From positions 7,293,001 through 7,357,000 of the forward strand of contig NZ_CP109485.1 in NCBI RefSeq assembly GCF_035918235.1: 64,000 nt of DNA, given 5' to 3'. A model generated the notes under the pieces. It saw only the letters and a program-made list of their open reading frames with translations. It ran no database searches and was not told the DNA's origin. Source of the stretch: Streptomyces sp. NBC_01445. GTDB lineage: Bacteria; Actinomycetota; Actinomycetes; Streptomycetales; Streptomycetaceae. A program made the position numbers and the translations under genes. Below are positions 17,241 to 26,963 of this stretch, piece after piece. Each line of letters starts with the position of its first letter. Within the stretch, counting starts at the first letter, position 1.

Positions 17241-17876
17241 TCAGATGCCCAGCTGCTTCGCCTCGTGCAGCTTGCCGATCGCGTCCTTCTCGCCCTCCGT
17301 CTCCACCCGCGCCGCGTCCTGCCGGCCGAAGGCGAACATCAGCAGCTCGGAGGGCTCACCGGTCACCGTCACCACGGGCGTGCCCTTGTGCGCCACCGCC
17401 GTGCGGCCGTCCGGGCGGCGCAGGACCAGGCCGACCGGCGACTTGCGGCCGATCACACGGGCCATCCGCTCGAGGCGCGACCACAGCACGTCCGCGAAGA
17501 CCGGGTCGAGCTCGCGCGGCGTCCAGTCCGGCTGCGCGCGGCGCACGTCCTCCGTGTGGACGAAGAACTCGACCGCGTTCGACGCCTCGTCGATCTGCTT
17601 GAGGGAGAACGGCGAGAAGCGCGGCGGGCCCGTCCTGATCAGCTGGATCAGCTCGTCGAAGGGCTTCTCGGCGAACTCGGCCTGCACCCGCTCCAGGCGC
17701 TGCGCCAGCTGCTTGATCACGATCCCGCCCGCGGCGTCCGCACGGCGCTCGCGCACCACGACATGGGCCGCGAGGTCACGGGCGGTCCAGCCTTCGCACA
17801 GGGTCGGGGCGTCGGGGCCCGACGCCTCCAACAGGTCGGCGAGAAGAAGTCGTTCACGCTTCGCATGGGTCGACAT
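17241..17876 (-). CDS. TIGR03085-family DinB-like metal-binding protein
   Basis: 211 residues from ATG 17876. The start [20 protein letters not shown] followed by [19 protein letters not shown] is the four-helix DinB/mycothiol-dependent-isomerase-like pattern, with the metal histidine in AAHVV and another in [12 protein letters not shown]. Family members are found in mycothiol-producing actinobacteria; the reaction is not established. The C-terminal part ends [17 protein letters not shown] hexamer at 17883-17888 is 6 bases before the ATG, suggesting a leaderless mRNA. Longer in-frame starts are unlikely. Confidence 0.82.
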   Translation of the reverse strand: MSTHAKRERLLLADLLEASGPDAPTLCEGWTARDLAAHVVVRERRADAAGGIVIKQLAQRLERVQAEFAEKPFDELIQLIRTGPPRFSPFSLKQIDEASNAVEFFVHTEDVRRAQPDWTPRELDPVFADVLWSRLERMARVIGRKSPVGLVLRRPDGRTAVAHKGTPVVTVTGEPSELLMFAFGRQDAARVETEGEKDAIGKLHEAKQLGI

Positions 17877-18001
17877 ACAGCCAGCGTACGACCGCCCGAC
17901 CGGTCCGCCCACCCGTCACCCGGCACCACCCCTCCATGTGGCGCTCCGCCCCGCTGCTCTCAATCAGTGGACGCCCGCCCGAAGAGGCACGCGCGGCGCG
18001 G

Positions 18002-18007
18002 CACAAT
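18002..18007 (+). promoter_or_regulatory. Putative -10 hexamer of hisI
   Basis: CACAAT ends 7 bases before the hisI ATG and no ribosome binding site is present, as in a leaderless promoter. Confidence 0.45.
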
Positions 18008-18014
18008 GGTCCGT

Positions 18015-18389
18015 ATGACCAGCACGCCCCCGCCCAGCAGCCTCGACCCCGCCGTCGCCGCCCGCCTCAAGCGCAGCGCCGACGGCCTGGTCCCCGCGAT
18101 CGCCCAGCAGTACGACACCGGCGAGGTGCTCATGCTCGGCTGGATGGACGACGAGGCGCTGCACCGCACGCTGACGACCGGCCGCTGCACGTACTGGTCC
18201 CGCAGCCGCCAGGAGTACTGGGTCAAGGGCGACACCTCCGGCCACTTCCAGCACGTGAAGTCGGTCGCCCTCGACTGCGACGCGGACACCCTCCTGGTGA
18301 AGGTGGACCAGGTCGGCGCGGCCTGCCACACCGGCGACCGCACCTGCTTCGACGCGGGCGAGCTGACGGTGACCGGCACGGGCGCCTGA
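18015..18389 (+). CDS. hisI: Phosphoribosyl-AMP cyclohydrolase
   Basis: 124 residues, monofunctional (no HisE domain). It opens the adenine ring of PR-AMP in the third step of histidine synthesis. The zinc and magnesium ligand motifs are intact: [12 protein letters not shown] with the acidic cluster and [10 protein letters not shown] with the cysteine pair; the [16 protein letters not shown] stretch is the family signature. It is separate from the main his operon by about 2.8 kb, has its own leaderless-type promoter and ends before a hairpin. Confidence 0.96.
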   Translation: MTSTPPPSSLDPAVAARLKRSADGLVPAIAQQYDTGEVLMLGWMDDEALHRTLTTGRCTYWSRSRQEYWVKGDTSGHFQHVKSVALDCDADTLLVKVDQVGAACHTGDRTCFDAGELTVTGTGA

Positions 18390-18399
18390 GACCACTGCC

Positions 18400-18429
18400 G
18401 CGCCGCCCGTTCCACGGACCGGGCGGCGC
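18400..18429 (+). terminator. Hairpin terminator between hisI and trpE
   Basis: A perfect 10-bp stem GCGCCGCCCG/CGGGCGGCGC with a 10-base loop. It lies 10 bases after hisI and upstream of the trpE promoter, without a U-run. Confidence 0.6.
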
Positions 18430-18452
18430 ACCCGACCCGCCCGGACACGCCC

Positions 18453-18458
18453 TAAGCT
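18453..18458 (+). promoter_or_regulatory. Putative -10 hexamer of trpE
   Basis: TAAGCT ends 6 bases before the trpE ATG. The resulting transcript would have no 5' leader, so no leader-peptide attenuator can exist from this promoter. Confidence 0.45.
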
Positions 18459-18464
18459 CTTCCT

Positions 18465-19946
18465 ATGGATCTCGAGACCTTCCGCAAGCTCGCGACCGAC
18501 CGCCGAGTGATCCCCGTCAGCCGCAAGCTCCTCGCGGACGGCGACACCCCCGTCGGTCTGTACCGCAAGCTGGCCGGTGAACGCCCCGGCACGTTCCTCC
18601 TGGAATCCGCGGAGAACGGCCGCTCGTGGTCCCGCTACTCCTTCGTCGGCGTCCGTTCCGCCGGCACCCTCACCACCCGCGACGGCCAGGCGCACTGGCT
18701 CGGCACCCCGCCCGTCGGCGTCCCCACCCACGGCGACCCGCTCGCCGCCCTGCGCGCCACCGTCGAGACCCTCCACACCCCCCGCTACGAGGGCCTGCCC
18801 CCGTTCACCGGCGGCATGGTCGGCTACCTCGGCTACGACATCGTGCGCCGCCTGGAGAAGATCGGCCCCGGCGAGCGCGACGACCTGAAGCTCCCCGAGC
18901 TGACGATGCTGCTCACCAGCGACCTCGCCGTGCTCGACCACTGGGACGGTTCGGTCCTGCTGATCGCCAACGCGATCAACCACAACGACCTCGACACCGG
19001 CGTCGACGAGGCGTACGCGGACGCCGTGGCCCGCCTCGACGCGATGGAGGCCGACCTCTCCCGGCCCGTCGTCCAGGCCCCCGCCTCGCTCCCCCCGTCC
19101 GAACTCCCTCAGTTCACCGCTCTGTGGGGCGGCACGGACTACCAGGAGGCCGTCGAGGACATCAAGGAGCGCATCAGGGCGGGCGAGGCCTTCCAGGTCG
19201 TGCCCTCGCAGCGCTTCGAGACGCCGTGCACGGCCAGCGCACTCGACGTCTACCGGGTCCTGCGCGCCACCAACCCGTCGCCGTACATGTACCTCTTCCG
19301 CTTCGACGGGTTCGACGTGGTCGGCTCGTCGCCGGAGGCCCTCGTCAAGGTCGAGGACGGGCGCGCCATGGTGCACCCCATCGCCGGGACCCGGCCGCGC
19401 GGTGCCACGCCCCAGGAGGACCAGGCGCTCGCCGACGAGCTCATGGCCGACCCCAAGGAGCGCGCCGAGCACCTGATGCTCGTCGACCTCGGTCGCAACG
19501 ACCTCGGCCGAGTCTGCGAGCCGGGCTCCGTCGAGGTCGTCGACTTCATGTCCGTCGAGCGGTACTCGCACGTCATGCACATCGTGTCGACCGTCACCGG
19601 CCGGGTCGCCCCGGGCACCACCGCCTTCGACGTCCTCACCGCCTGCTTCCCCGCGGGCACCCTCTCGGGCGCGCCCAAGCCGCGCGCGATGCAGATCATC
19701 GACGAGCTCGAACCCTCCCGGCGCGGCCTGTACGGCGGATGTGTCGGATATCTCGACTTCGCCGGGGGCTCCGACACGGCCATCGCCATCCGCACCGCGC
19801 TCCTGCGTGACGGCACCGCATATGTGCAGGCCGGAGCGGGTGTCGTCGCCGACTCCGATCCCGTGGCCGAGGACACCGAGTGCCGCAACAAGGCGGCGGC
19901 GGTGCTGCGCGCCGTGCACACGGCCAACCGGATGCACGGCGCCTGA
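18465..19946 (+). CDS. trpE: Anthranilate synthase component I
   Basis: 493 residues that convert chorismate to anthranilate with ammonia from a separate TrpG. The N-terminal [18 protein letters not shown] patch is the tryptophan feedback-binding site, so the enzyme should be allosterically inhibited. The chorismate-binding C-terminal half shows [31 protein letters not shown] and [15 protein letters not shown] intact. No trpG or trpD is nearby, so the other subunits are encoded elsewhere. It is followed 22 bases later by a TIGR02234 membrane protein that is commonly associated with it. Confidence 0.96.
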   Translation: MDLETFRKLATDRRVIPVSRKLLADGDTPVGLYRKLAGERPGTFLLESAENGRSWSRYSFVGVRSAGTLTTRDGQAHWLGTPPVGVPTHGDPLAALRATVETLHTPRYEGLPPFTGGMVGYLGYDIVRRLEKIGPGERDDLKLPELTMLLTSDLAVLDHWDGSVLLIANAINHNDLDTGVDEAYADAVARLDAMEADLSRPVVQAPASLPPSELPQFTALWGGTDYQEAVEDIKERIRAGEAFQVVPSQRFETPCTASALDVYRVLRATNPSPYMYLFRFDGFDVVGSSPEALVKVEDGRAMVHPIAGTRPRGATPQEDQALADELMADPKERAEHLMLVDLGRNDLGRVCEPGSVEVVDFMSVERYSHVMHIVSTVTGRVAPGTTAFDVLTACFPAGTLSGAPKPRAMQIIDELEPSRRGLYGGCVGYLDFAGGSDTAIAIRTALLRDGTAYVQAGAGVVADSDPVAEDTECRNKAAAVLRAVHTANRMHGA

Positions 19947-19968
19947 CGCCGTGGGGGATAGTGGGGAG

Positions 19969-20625
19969 GTGACTTCCGCAGTGCCATCCCCCCGAACCGA
20001 AGCCGGGACCGCCTCCTCGGAGACGGCCGCCGCGCGCAACGGCCGCCGCAGCCTCGCCGCAGCGCTTCTGTTCGGCGCCCTCGGCGCGGCGGTGGCCCTG
20101 CTCTCCTCGCGGCAGGAGTGGGCCTCCGGGTCCGCGACCGTGCCCGGCGGCAGCTTCCCGCTCACCGCCAAGGGCAGCGACGTCACCGGAGTGCCCGCGG
20201 CCCTCGCCATAGTGGGGCTCGCGGCCCTCGTCGCCGTCTTCGCGGTCCGCCGCGCAGGGCGCATGCTCGTCGCCGGGCTCCTCGCGCTCAGCGGCGCGGG
20301 CGCCGTCGTCGCCGCCGTCCTCGGCGCGACCGACAGCGCCGCCCTCGACGAGAAGGCCGCAGAGGTCTCCGGCAACACCGCCGCCACCATCGGCTCCCTC
20401 GGTCACACCGTTTGGCCGTACGTCGGTGCCGCGGGCGGCGCGCTCATCCTCCTGGCCGGTCTGCTCGCCCTGCGCTTCGGCCGGTCCTGGCCATCGATGG
20501 GCGGACGCTACGAGCGAGACGGCACCCCGCGGCCCCGCAAGGCGGCCCGACCCGTCGATCCCGAGCGCCCCGAGGAGCTGTGGAAGGCCCTCGACCGGGG
20601 CGAGGACCCCACACACGAGGCATAG
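19969..20625 (+). CDS. TIGR02234-family trp-region membrane protein
   Basis: 218 residues from GTG 19969, 22 bases after trpE. Four hydrophobic segments (beginning near AAALLFGALGAAVALL, ALAIVGLAALVAVFAV, MLVAGLLALSGAGAVV and VGAAGGALILLAGLLAL), an SSRQEW motif after the first, and a cytoplasmic tail ending with a WKALDRGEDPT motif mark the family named after its location in actinobacterial trp regions. Its role is unknown. A GATAGT hexamer at 19957-19962 sits 6 bases before the start with GGGGAG between, so it may have its own promoter as well as read-through from trpE. Confidence 0.85.
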   Translation: MTSAVPSPRTEAGTASSETAAARNGRRSLAAALLFGALGAAVALLSSRQEWASGSATVPGGSFPLTAKGSDVTGVPAALAIVGLAALVAVFAVRRAGRMLVAGLLALSGAGAVVAAVLGATDSAALDEKAAEVSGNTAATIGSLGHTVWPYVGAAGGALILLAGLLALRFGRSWPSMGGRYERDGTPRPRKAARPVDPERPEELWKALDRGEDPTHEA

Positions 20626-20766
20626 CGGGGCCCCGGACCCCGAGTGCCGCCCATGCCCGCGAGTGCGGGACAATGGGCAAGAGCGTCCGGCTCACCACCC
20701 AGCGCGGTGCCACGCGCGGGGTACGGGGCCACGCATCAGCCACGCATTGAGCAACGAGGAGCAACC

Positions 20767-21009
20767 ATGGCGGACAGCAGCCACGGACACACCCCGGCCG
20801 CCTGGACCGGTGTCATCATCGCCTTCATCGGTTTCTGCGTCGCGGGCGCCTTCATGGTGATGGGCGACCCCGTCGGCTTCTGGGCGGGCATGGCCCTGCT
20901 CGCCGTCGCCGCGGTCGTCGGCGGCGCCATGAGCGCCGCGGGTCTCGGCAAGCCGAAGCCGCAGTCGCTGCCGGCCGTCTCGCCCGAGGTCGTCGCCGCG
21001 GAGGCCTGA
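20767..21009 (+). CDS. HGxxPAAW-family small membrane protein
   Basis: 80 residues from ATG 20767 with GAGGAG 6 bases upstream. The N-terminal HGHTPAAW motif gives the family its name. Two hydrophobic helices follow (about residues 13-31 and 37-58), then a Pro/Lys-rich tail. It is typical of the actinobacterial trp neighbourhood and of unknown function; probably a small inner-membrane protein. It is followed by a strong terminator. Confidence 0.85.
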   Translation: MADSSHGHTPAAWTGVIIAFIGFCVAGAFMVMGDPVGFWAGMALLAVAAVVGGAMSAAGLGKPKPQSLPAVSPEVVAAEA

Positions 21010-21024
21010 GCCTCATCCACGTCG

Positions 21025-21063
21025 CGAGAGGCGGCCCGGCACCTGGTGCCGGGCCGCCTCTCG
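21025..21063 (+). terminator. Strong hairpin terminator after the HGxxPAAW gene
   Basis: A perfect 19-bp stem (CGAGAGGCGGCCCGGCACC with its complement) at 21025-21043 and 21045-21063 around a minimal loop, 16 bases after the stop codon. Confidence 0.85.
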
Positions 21064-21105
21064 TGTGTTCCGCGCCGCCGACGGGCGGACCCGGCAGCCC
21101 CGATG

Positions 21106-21111
21106 CACAAT
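21106..21111 (+). promoter_or_regulatory. Putative -10 hexamer of the DUF2752 gene
   Basis: CACAAT ends 6 bases before the GTG at 21118, which has no ribosome binding site. The same hexamer serves hisI. Confidence 0.4.
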
Positions 21112-21117
21112 TCACGG

Positions 21118-21573
21118 GTGAACGCCGAAACGGACACCTCCGCGGCCACCCTGACCAGCGGCGCCGGCAGCGTCGGCGCCTCACTGCGGCGACTGGCCGT
21201 CCCTCTCGGTGTCCTCGCCGCGGTCGGCGCGGGCTTCGCGTATGTCGGGTCCGTCGACCCGAACGAGCCGGGCCACTACCCCGCCTGCCCGCTGCTCCAC
21301 TACACGGGGATCTACTGCCCCGGCTGTGGCGGCCTGCGCAGCGCCCACGCGCTCGTGCACGGCGATCTCACGGCCGCTCTCGGGGACAACGCGCTCGCCG
21401 TCGCGGGCTGTGCCGTCTTCGCTGTCCTGTGGGTGGTATGGGCCGTACGGGTGGGACTGGGACGGCCGGTGCGGATCGATCTCGGACGCCCCCAGCTGTG
21501 GGCCGTGGGCGCCGTGGTCCTTGTCTTCACGGTTGTCCGGAACCTGCCTCTAGGTGGCTGGCTCCATCCTTGA
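21118..21573 (+). CDS. DUF2752 membrane protein
   Basis: 151 residues from GTG 21118. The central motif TGIYCPGCGGLRSAHALVHG with its CPGCG cysteines and histidine is diagnostic of DUF2752, a family of small three-helix membrane proteins. Hydrophobic segments are near LAVPLGVLAAVGAGF, ALAVAGCAVFAVLWVVWAV and LWAVGAVVLVFTVV. The function is unknown; the Cys/His set suggests metal binding or redox activity. It lies alone between a terminator and the trpC promoter region. Confidence 0.85.
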   Translation: MNAETDTSAATLTSGAGSVGASLRRLAVPLGVLAAVGAGFAYVGSVDPNEPGHYPACPLLHYTGIYCPGCGGLRSAHALVHGDLTAALGDNALAVAGCAVFAVLWVVWAVRVGLGRPVRIDLGRPQLWAVGAVVLVFTVVRNLPLGGWLHP

Positions 21574-21650
21574 TCAACAGTATTTGTCCAGGTAGTGGGA
21601 CCGGCGTCAACCGGATGCGGAGCCTTCGCCCTCCTCCGGATATCATCGCT

Positions 21651-21722
21651 GTGAACAGTGGATTGCTCGCTGGGCAATCAGCTTCCACCGCTCCACCGTC
21701 AGGAAGGGGGCCGCTCGCGTGA
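21651..21722 (+). CDS. Possible 23-codon upstream ORF coupled to trpC
   Basis: GTG at 21651 opens 23 codons and its TGA (21720-21722) overlaps the trpC start as GTGA. A GATATC/TATCAT hexamer at 21639-21646 lies just upstream, so the ORF could be translated from the transcript's first base. It contains no tryptophan codon, so it is not a classical attenuator leader. The GC3 pattern is ordinary and the peptide looks low-complexity (Ser, Ala, Pro, Gly). Coding status is uncertain; it may simply provide ribosomes to trpC, which also has its own AGGAAGGGGG. Confidence 0.35.
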   Translation: MNSGLLAGQSASTAPPSGRGPLA

Positions 21723-22528
21723 GTGTGCTCGACGAGATCATCGACGGAGTCCGTGCCGACCTCGCGGAGCGGCAGGCGCACGTCAGCCTCGACGAGCTCA
21801 AGGAGCGCGCGGCCAAGGCACCCGCCGCCAAGGACGGAGTGGCCGCCCTGCGCGGTGACGGCGTCAAGGTGATCTGCGAGGTCAAGCGCTCGAGCCCGTC
21901 CAAGGGCGCGCTCGCCGCGATCGCCGACCCGGCCGGCCTCGCCGCCGACTACGAGGCGGGCGGCGCCGCCGTCATCTCCGTACTGACCGAGCAGCGCCGC
22001 TTCGGCGGTTCGCTCGCCGACCTGGAGGCCGTGCGCGCCAAGGTCGACATCCCGATCCTGCGCAAGGACTTCATCGTCACCTCGTACCAGCTGTGGGAGG
22101 CCAGGGCGTACGGCGCCGACCTCGCGCTGCTGATCGTGGCCGCCCTGGACCAGCCCGCCCTCGAGTCGCTCATCGAGCGCGCGGAGTCCATCGGGCTCAC
22201 GCCGATCGTCGAGGTGCACGACGAGGACGAGGTCGAGCGCGCCGTGGACGCTGGCGCCCGCATCATCGGCGTGAACGCGCGCAACCTCAAGACCCTCAAG
22301 GTCGACCGCGACACGTTCCAGCAGGTCGCCCCGGAGATCCCCGACCACATCGTCAAGATCGCCGAGTCGGGCGTGCGCGGCCCGCACGACCTGATCGCGT
22401 ACGCCAACGCGGGCGCGGACGCCGTCCTCGTGGGCGAGTCCCTCGTGACCGGCCGCGACCCGCGCACCGCGGTCTCCGACCTCGTTGCCGCAGGCGCCCA
22501 CCCGGCGCTGCGCCACGGCAGGAGCTGA
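21719..22528 (+). CDS. trpC: Indole-3-glycerol phosphate synthase
   Basis: 269 residues from GTG 21719 with AGGAAGGGGG upstream. A (beta/alpha)8 enzyme that closes the indole ring from CdRP. The catalytic lysine in [13 protein letters not shown], the [12 protein letters not shown] segment with the second lysine, the [11 protein letters not shown] motif and the VAESG-type phosphate loop are present. First gene of the trpC-trpM-trpB-trpA cluster, whose missing isomerase step should come from PriA. Confidence 0.96.
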   Translation: MSVLDEIIDGVRADLAERQAHVSLDELKERAAKAPAAKDGVAALRGDGVKVICEVKRSSPSKGALAAIADPAGLAADYEAGGAAVISVLTEQRRFGGSLADLEAVRAKVDIPILRKDFIVTSYQLWEARAYGADLALLIVAALDQPALESLIERAESIGLTPIVEVHDEDEVERAVDAGARIIGVNARNLKTLKVDRDTFQQVAPEIPDHIVKIAESGVRGPHDLIAYANAGADAVLVGESLVTGRDPRTAVSDLVAAGAHPALRHGRS

Positions 22529-22537
22529 CCCTCCCCG

Positions 22538-22684
22538 ATGCCCATTGCCGCCCGCCTCGCACCCGGCTGCCGCCCCCGCGGCTGCCGGGCGCCGGCGCGG
22601 CGGGTGCACGGGCGCCGGGTGCGTTATGTCATCGGCGACGAGCCGGGTCAGGTCAACGGCATGCGATGGTGCGGGCGCGACTAG
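22538..22684 (+). CDS. trpM: TrpM/TrpX-like small protein between trpC and trpB
   Basis: 48 residues from ATG 22538, 9 bases after trpC, with GGAGCTGACC upstream. The N-terminal half is Arg/Pro/Cys-rich and the C-terminal half, RRVRYVIGDEPGQVNGMRW, looks like a folded conserved core. In Streptomyces coelicolor a small gene in exactly this position (trpX, later trpM) modulates tryptophan synthesis and development; the identification here is by position and size, not by alignment. It would be co-translated with the enzyme genes. A 141-base gap separates it from trpB. Confidence 0.65.
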   Translation: MPIAARLAPGCRPRGCRAPARRVHGRRVRYVIGDEPGQVNGMRWCGRD

Positions 22685-22825
22685 CGCCCACCGAGGCCCC
22701 CGACGCCGGCACCCGGCACCGGGGGTTGTGCCCACCCGTCCCGCCGTGCGGGACGCCTGCCCACGACGGGCAGGGGCAGTGCCCGACCCCATCGCACTCG
22801 TCAGACCCAGACAGACAGGTCACCC

Positions 22826-24111
<1,286 letters not shown>

Positions 24112-24115
<4 letters not shown>

Positions 24116-24927
24116 GCGGCAACATCCAGCTGTTGAACGACACCCTCGCCGCCGCGCGCGCCGAGGGCCGCTCCGCCCTCATCGCCTATCTCCCGGCCGG
24201 GTTCCCGACCGTGGACGGCGGCATCGAGGCCATCAAGGCCGTCTTCGACGGAGGCGCCGACGTCGTGGAGGTCGGGCTGCCGCACAGCGACCCGGTCCTC
24301 GACGGTCCCGTCATCCAGACCGCGGACGACATCGCGCTGCGCGGCGGCGTCCGGATCGCCGACGTGATGCGCACGGTCCGTGAGGCCCACGAGGCGACCG
24401 GCAAGCCGGTCCTCGTCATGACGTACTGGAACCCCATCGACCGGTACGGCATCGAGCGGTTCACCGCCGAGCTGGCCGAGGCGGGCGGCGCGGGCTGCAT
24501 CCTGCCCGACCTGCCCGTCCAGGAGTCGGGGACCTGGAGGGAGCACGCGGACAAGCACGGCCTCGGGACCGTCTTCGTCGTCGCCCCCAGCAGCAAGGAC
24601 GAGCGCCTCGCGACGATCACCGCCGCGGGCTCCGGCTTCGTGTACGCCGCCTCCCTGATGGGCGTCACCGGCACCCGCGAGTCCGTCGGCAACCAGGCCC
24701 AGGACCTCGTGCGCCGCACCAAGGCCACCACCGACCTGCCGGTCTGCGTCGGCCTGGGCGTCTCGAACGCGAAGCAGGCGGCCGAGGTCGCCGGGTTCGC
24801 CGACGGGGTCATCGTCGGCTCGGCGTTCGTGAAGCTGATGCTGGACGCCGACGACGAGGCCGCCGGTCTCGCCGCCGTGCGGGCGCTCGCGGCGGATCTC
24901 GCGGACGGGGTGCGCGCCAAGGCGTGA
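24112..24927 (+). CDS. trpA: Tryptophan synthase alpha subunit
   Basis: 271 residues from GTG 24112, coupled to trpB. A TIM barrel that splits indole-3-glycerol phosphate. The [16 protein letters not shown] start, the catalytic glutamate in [16 protein letters not shown] and the aspartate in [10 protein letters not shown] are visible, as are the phosphate-binding GLGVSNAKQ and GVIVGSAFV loops. Last gene of the trp cluster and followed by a terminator. Confidence 0.97.
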
Positions 24928-24978
24928 CCCGTCGCGTCGTCACCCATCGTGTCGTAACCCGTATGGGTGGACCTGGGG

Positions 24979-25010
24979 CCGGGGAGGCACGCTGGTGCCT
25001 CCCCGGTTCG
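24979..25010 (+). terminator. Terminator of the trpCMBA operon
   Basis: A perfect 12-bp stem CCGGGGAGGCAC/GTGCCTCCCCGG with a GCTG loop (24979-25006), followed by TTCGTTT. It ends just before the start of the thioredoxin-like gene. Confidence 0.85.
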
Positions 25011-25020
25011 TTTGGCGGGT

Positions 25021-25800
25021 GTGAGCGAGAAGAACCGTGACGGAAAGCGCACCGCCCGTGACCGGCTGGCGGAGGAGCGCGAGAAGCAGAGAGCCAAGGA
25101 CAGGCGCCGCAGGGGCGTGATCGTGGGGGGCGCCGTCGTGGGCGTCCTCGCGCTGGCCGCCGTGATCGGGGTGATCGCGGCGAATTCCGGCGACGACAAG
25201 AGCGACGCCTCGGGGCCCGTCGTGGCCCCCCAGGGCGCGGTCGGCAAGGACAGCCTCGCGATCCCGGTCGGCAAGGACAGCGCGAAGTCGACGCTCACGG
25301 TGTGGGAGGACTTCCGCTGCCCAGCGTGCAAGGCCTTCGAGGACGCCTACCGCACGACGATCCACGAGCTGACCGACTCCGGGCAGCTCAAGGTCGAGTA
25401 CCACTTGGCCACACTCATCGACAAGAACATGGGCGGCAGTGGCTCCCTGCGCGCGGCGAACGCGGCGGCGTGCGCCCAGGACGCCGGGAAGTTCCCCCCG
25501 TACCATGACGTCCTCTACGAGAACCAGCCGCCGGAGACCGACGACGCCTTCGCGGACAACGGCAAGCTGATCGAGCTCGCCGGCAAGGTCGGCGGCCTCG
25601 TGACGCCGGACTTCAAGAAGTGCGTCGACGACGGCAGCCATGACAGCTGGGTCAAGAAGTCGGACCAGGCGTTCCAGGCCGGCGGCTTCCAGGGCACGCC
25701 GACAGTGCTCCTGAACGGGAAGAACGTGTTCGGCGACCAGGCCAACCCGCTGACCCCCGCGAAGCTGAAGCAGATGGTGCAGGCGGCCGACAAGTCGTAG
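25021..25800 (+). CDS. Membrane-anchored DsbA-family thioredoxin-like protein
   Basis: 259 residues from GTG 25021. A strongly charged cytoplasmic N-terminus (about 35 residues, EKQRAKDRRRRG at its end) leads into one membrane helix (about 36-57, VIVGGAVVGVLALAAVIGVIA), so the rest is outside the cell. The extracellular thioredoxin-fold domain has the active site FRCPACKAFE (a CPAC dithiol), a helical insert and the cis-proline motif GTPTVLLNG. It probably catalyses or repairs disulfides in secreted proteins. Another Cys pair lies in the insert. Lgt follows 90 bases later. Confidence 0.88.
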   Translation: MSEKNRDGKRTARDRLAEEREKQRAKDRRRRGVIVGGAVVGVLALAAVIGVIAANSGDDKSDASGPVVAPQGAVGKDSLAIPVGKDSAKSTLTVWEDFRCPACKAFEDAYRTTIHELTDSGQLKVEYHLATLIDKNMGGSGSLRAANAAACAQDAGKFPPYHDVLYENQPPETDDAFADNGKLIELAGKVGGLVTPDFKKCVDDGSHDSWVKKSDQAFQAGGFQGTPTVLLNGKNVFGDQANPLTPAKLKQMVQAADKS

Positions 25801-25890
25801 GAGCGGCAGGAGACGCGGGGGTCTCGTTATGGACCCGTAGCCGGGCTGATTGCCGCCGCCACGGCCCGGCACGGTAGCGTCGACATCGCC

Positions 25891-26889
25891 ATGAATCTTG
25901 CCTTCATCCCCAGCCCGTCACACGGAGTGGTCTATCTCGGACCCATTCCGCTGCGCGGCTACGCGTTCTGCATCATCATCGGCGTCTTCGTGGCCGTCTG
26001 GCTCGGCAACAAGCGCTGGATCGCCCGCGGCGGGCGGTCCGGCACCGTGGCCGACATCGCGGTCTGGGCCGTGCCGTTCGGCCTCGTCGGCGGCCGGCTC
26101 TACCACGTGATCACGGACTACGAGCTGTACTTCAGCGAGGGCCGCGACTGGGTGGACGCCTTCAAGATCTGGGAGGGCGGCCTCGGGATCTGGGGTGCCA
26201 TCGCGCTCGGCGCGGTGGGCGCGTGGATCGGGTGCCGCAGGCGCGGCATCCCGCTCCCGGCCTACGCCGACGCCATCGCACCCGGCATCGCCGTCGCGCA
26301 GGCCATCGGCCGCTGGGGCAACTGGTTCAACCAGGAGCTGTACGGCAAGCCCACCGACCTGCCGTGGGCCCTGAAGATCACGTCGTCGACGGACGGGCGC
26401 GTGCCGGGCACGTACCACCCGACCTTCCTGTACGAGTCCCTGTGGTGCATCGGTGTCGCGCTGCTCGTCATCTGGGCGGACCGCCGCTTCAAGCTCGGCC
26501 ACGGGCGCGCCTTCGCGCTCTATGTCGCCGCGTACTGCGTGGGCCGCTTCTGGATCGAGTACATGCGCGTCGACGACGCGCACCACATCCTCGGCCTGCG
26601 GCTCAACGACTGGACCGCGATGGGTGTCTTCCTGCTCGCGGTGATCTACATCGTGATCTCGACGAAGATCCGCCCTGGGCGCGAGGCGGTCGTGGAACCG
26701 GGCACCGGTGACGATGCCGAGGACAAGGCTGAGGACAAGGGCGACGACGCCGATCCCCAGGACAAGGCCGAAGGCGAGGCCGAGTCCAAGGAGAAGGAGC
26801 CGGCCGCGTCCGAGGACGAGGCCGAGGAGCAGTCCGACAAGGATGAGGCCAACGGCGAGTCAGGGGCGACCAAGGCCGGGAAGAGCTAG
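25891..26889 (+). CDS. lgt: Prolipoprotein diacylglyceryl transferase with acidic C-terminal tail
   Basis: 332 residues. Lgt attaches diacylglycerol to the lipobox cysteine of prelipoproteins. Seven membrane segments occupy about residues 15-265; the family signature GRWGNWFNQELYG with its essential arginine is intact, as is the N-terminal GPIPLRGYAFCII region. The last 65 residues are an unusual cytoplasmic tail rich in Glu, Asp, Lys and Ala (EDKAEDKGDDADP and similar), seen in several actinobacterial Lgt proteins and probably disordered. The gene ends 23 bases before a convergent terminator. Confidence 0.95.
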   Translation: MNLAFIPSPSHGVVYLGPIPLRGYAFCIIIGVFVAVWLGNKRWIARGGRSGTVADIAVWAVPFGLVGGRLYHVITDYELYFSEGRDWVDAFKIWEGGLGIWGAIALGAVGAWIGCRRRGIPLPAYADAIAPGIAVAQAIGRWGNWFNQELYGKPTDLPWALKITSSTDGRVPGTYHPTFLYESLWCIGVALLVIWADRRFKLGHGRAFALYVAAYCVGRFWIEYMRVDDAHHILGLRLNDWTAMGVFLLAVIYIVISTKIRPGREAVVEPGTGDDAEDKAEDKGDDADPQDKAEGEAESKEKEPAASEDEAEEQSDKDEANGESGATKAGKS

Positions 26890-26912
26890 CTGAGCCTCAC
26901 CACCCGTACGTC

Positions 26913-26953
26913 GACGGGGGCGCCGGATCGCATCGATCCGGCGCCCCCGTCGC
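26913..26953. terminator. Bidirectional terminator between lgt and the CitE-like gene
   Basis: A perfect 19-bp inverted repeat (CGACGGGGGCGCCGGATCG with its complement) at 26913-26931 and 26935-26953 around CAT, between two convergent genes. Confidence 0.85.
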
Positions 26954-26963
26954 TCTGTCCCGG

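Noticed and set aside
18390..18464. Attenuator leader peptide before trpE
   Set aside because: No start codon followed by tandem Trp codons; the hairpin there ends hisI and the trpE transcript appears leaderless.
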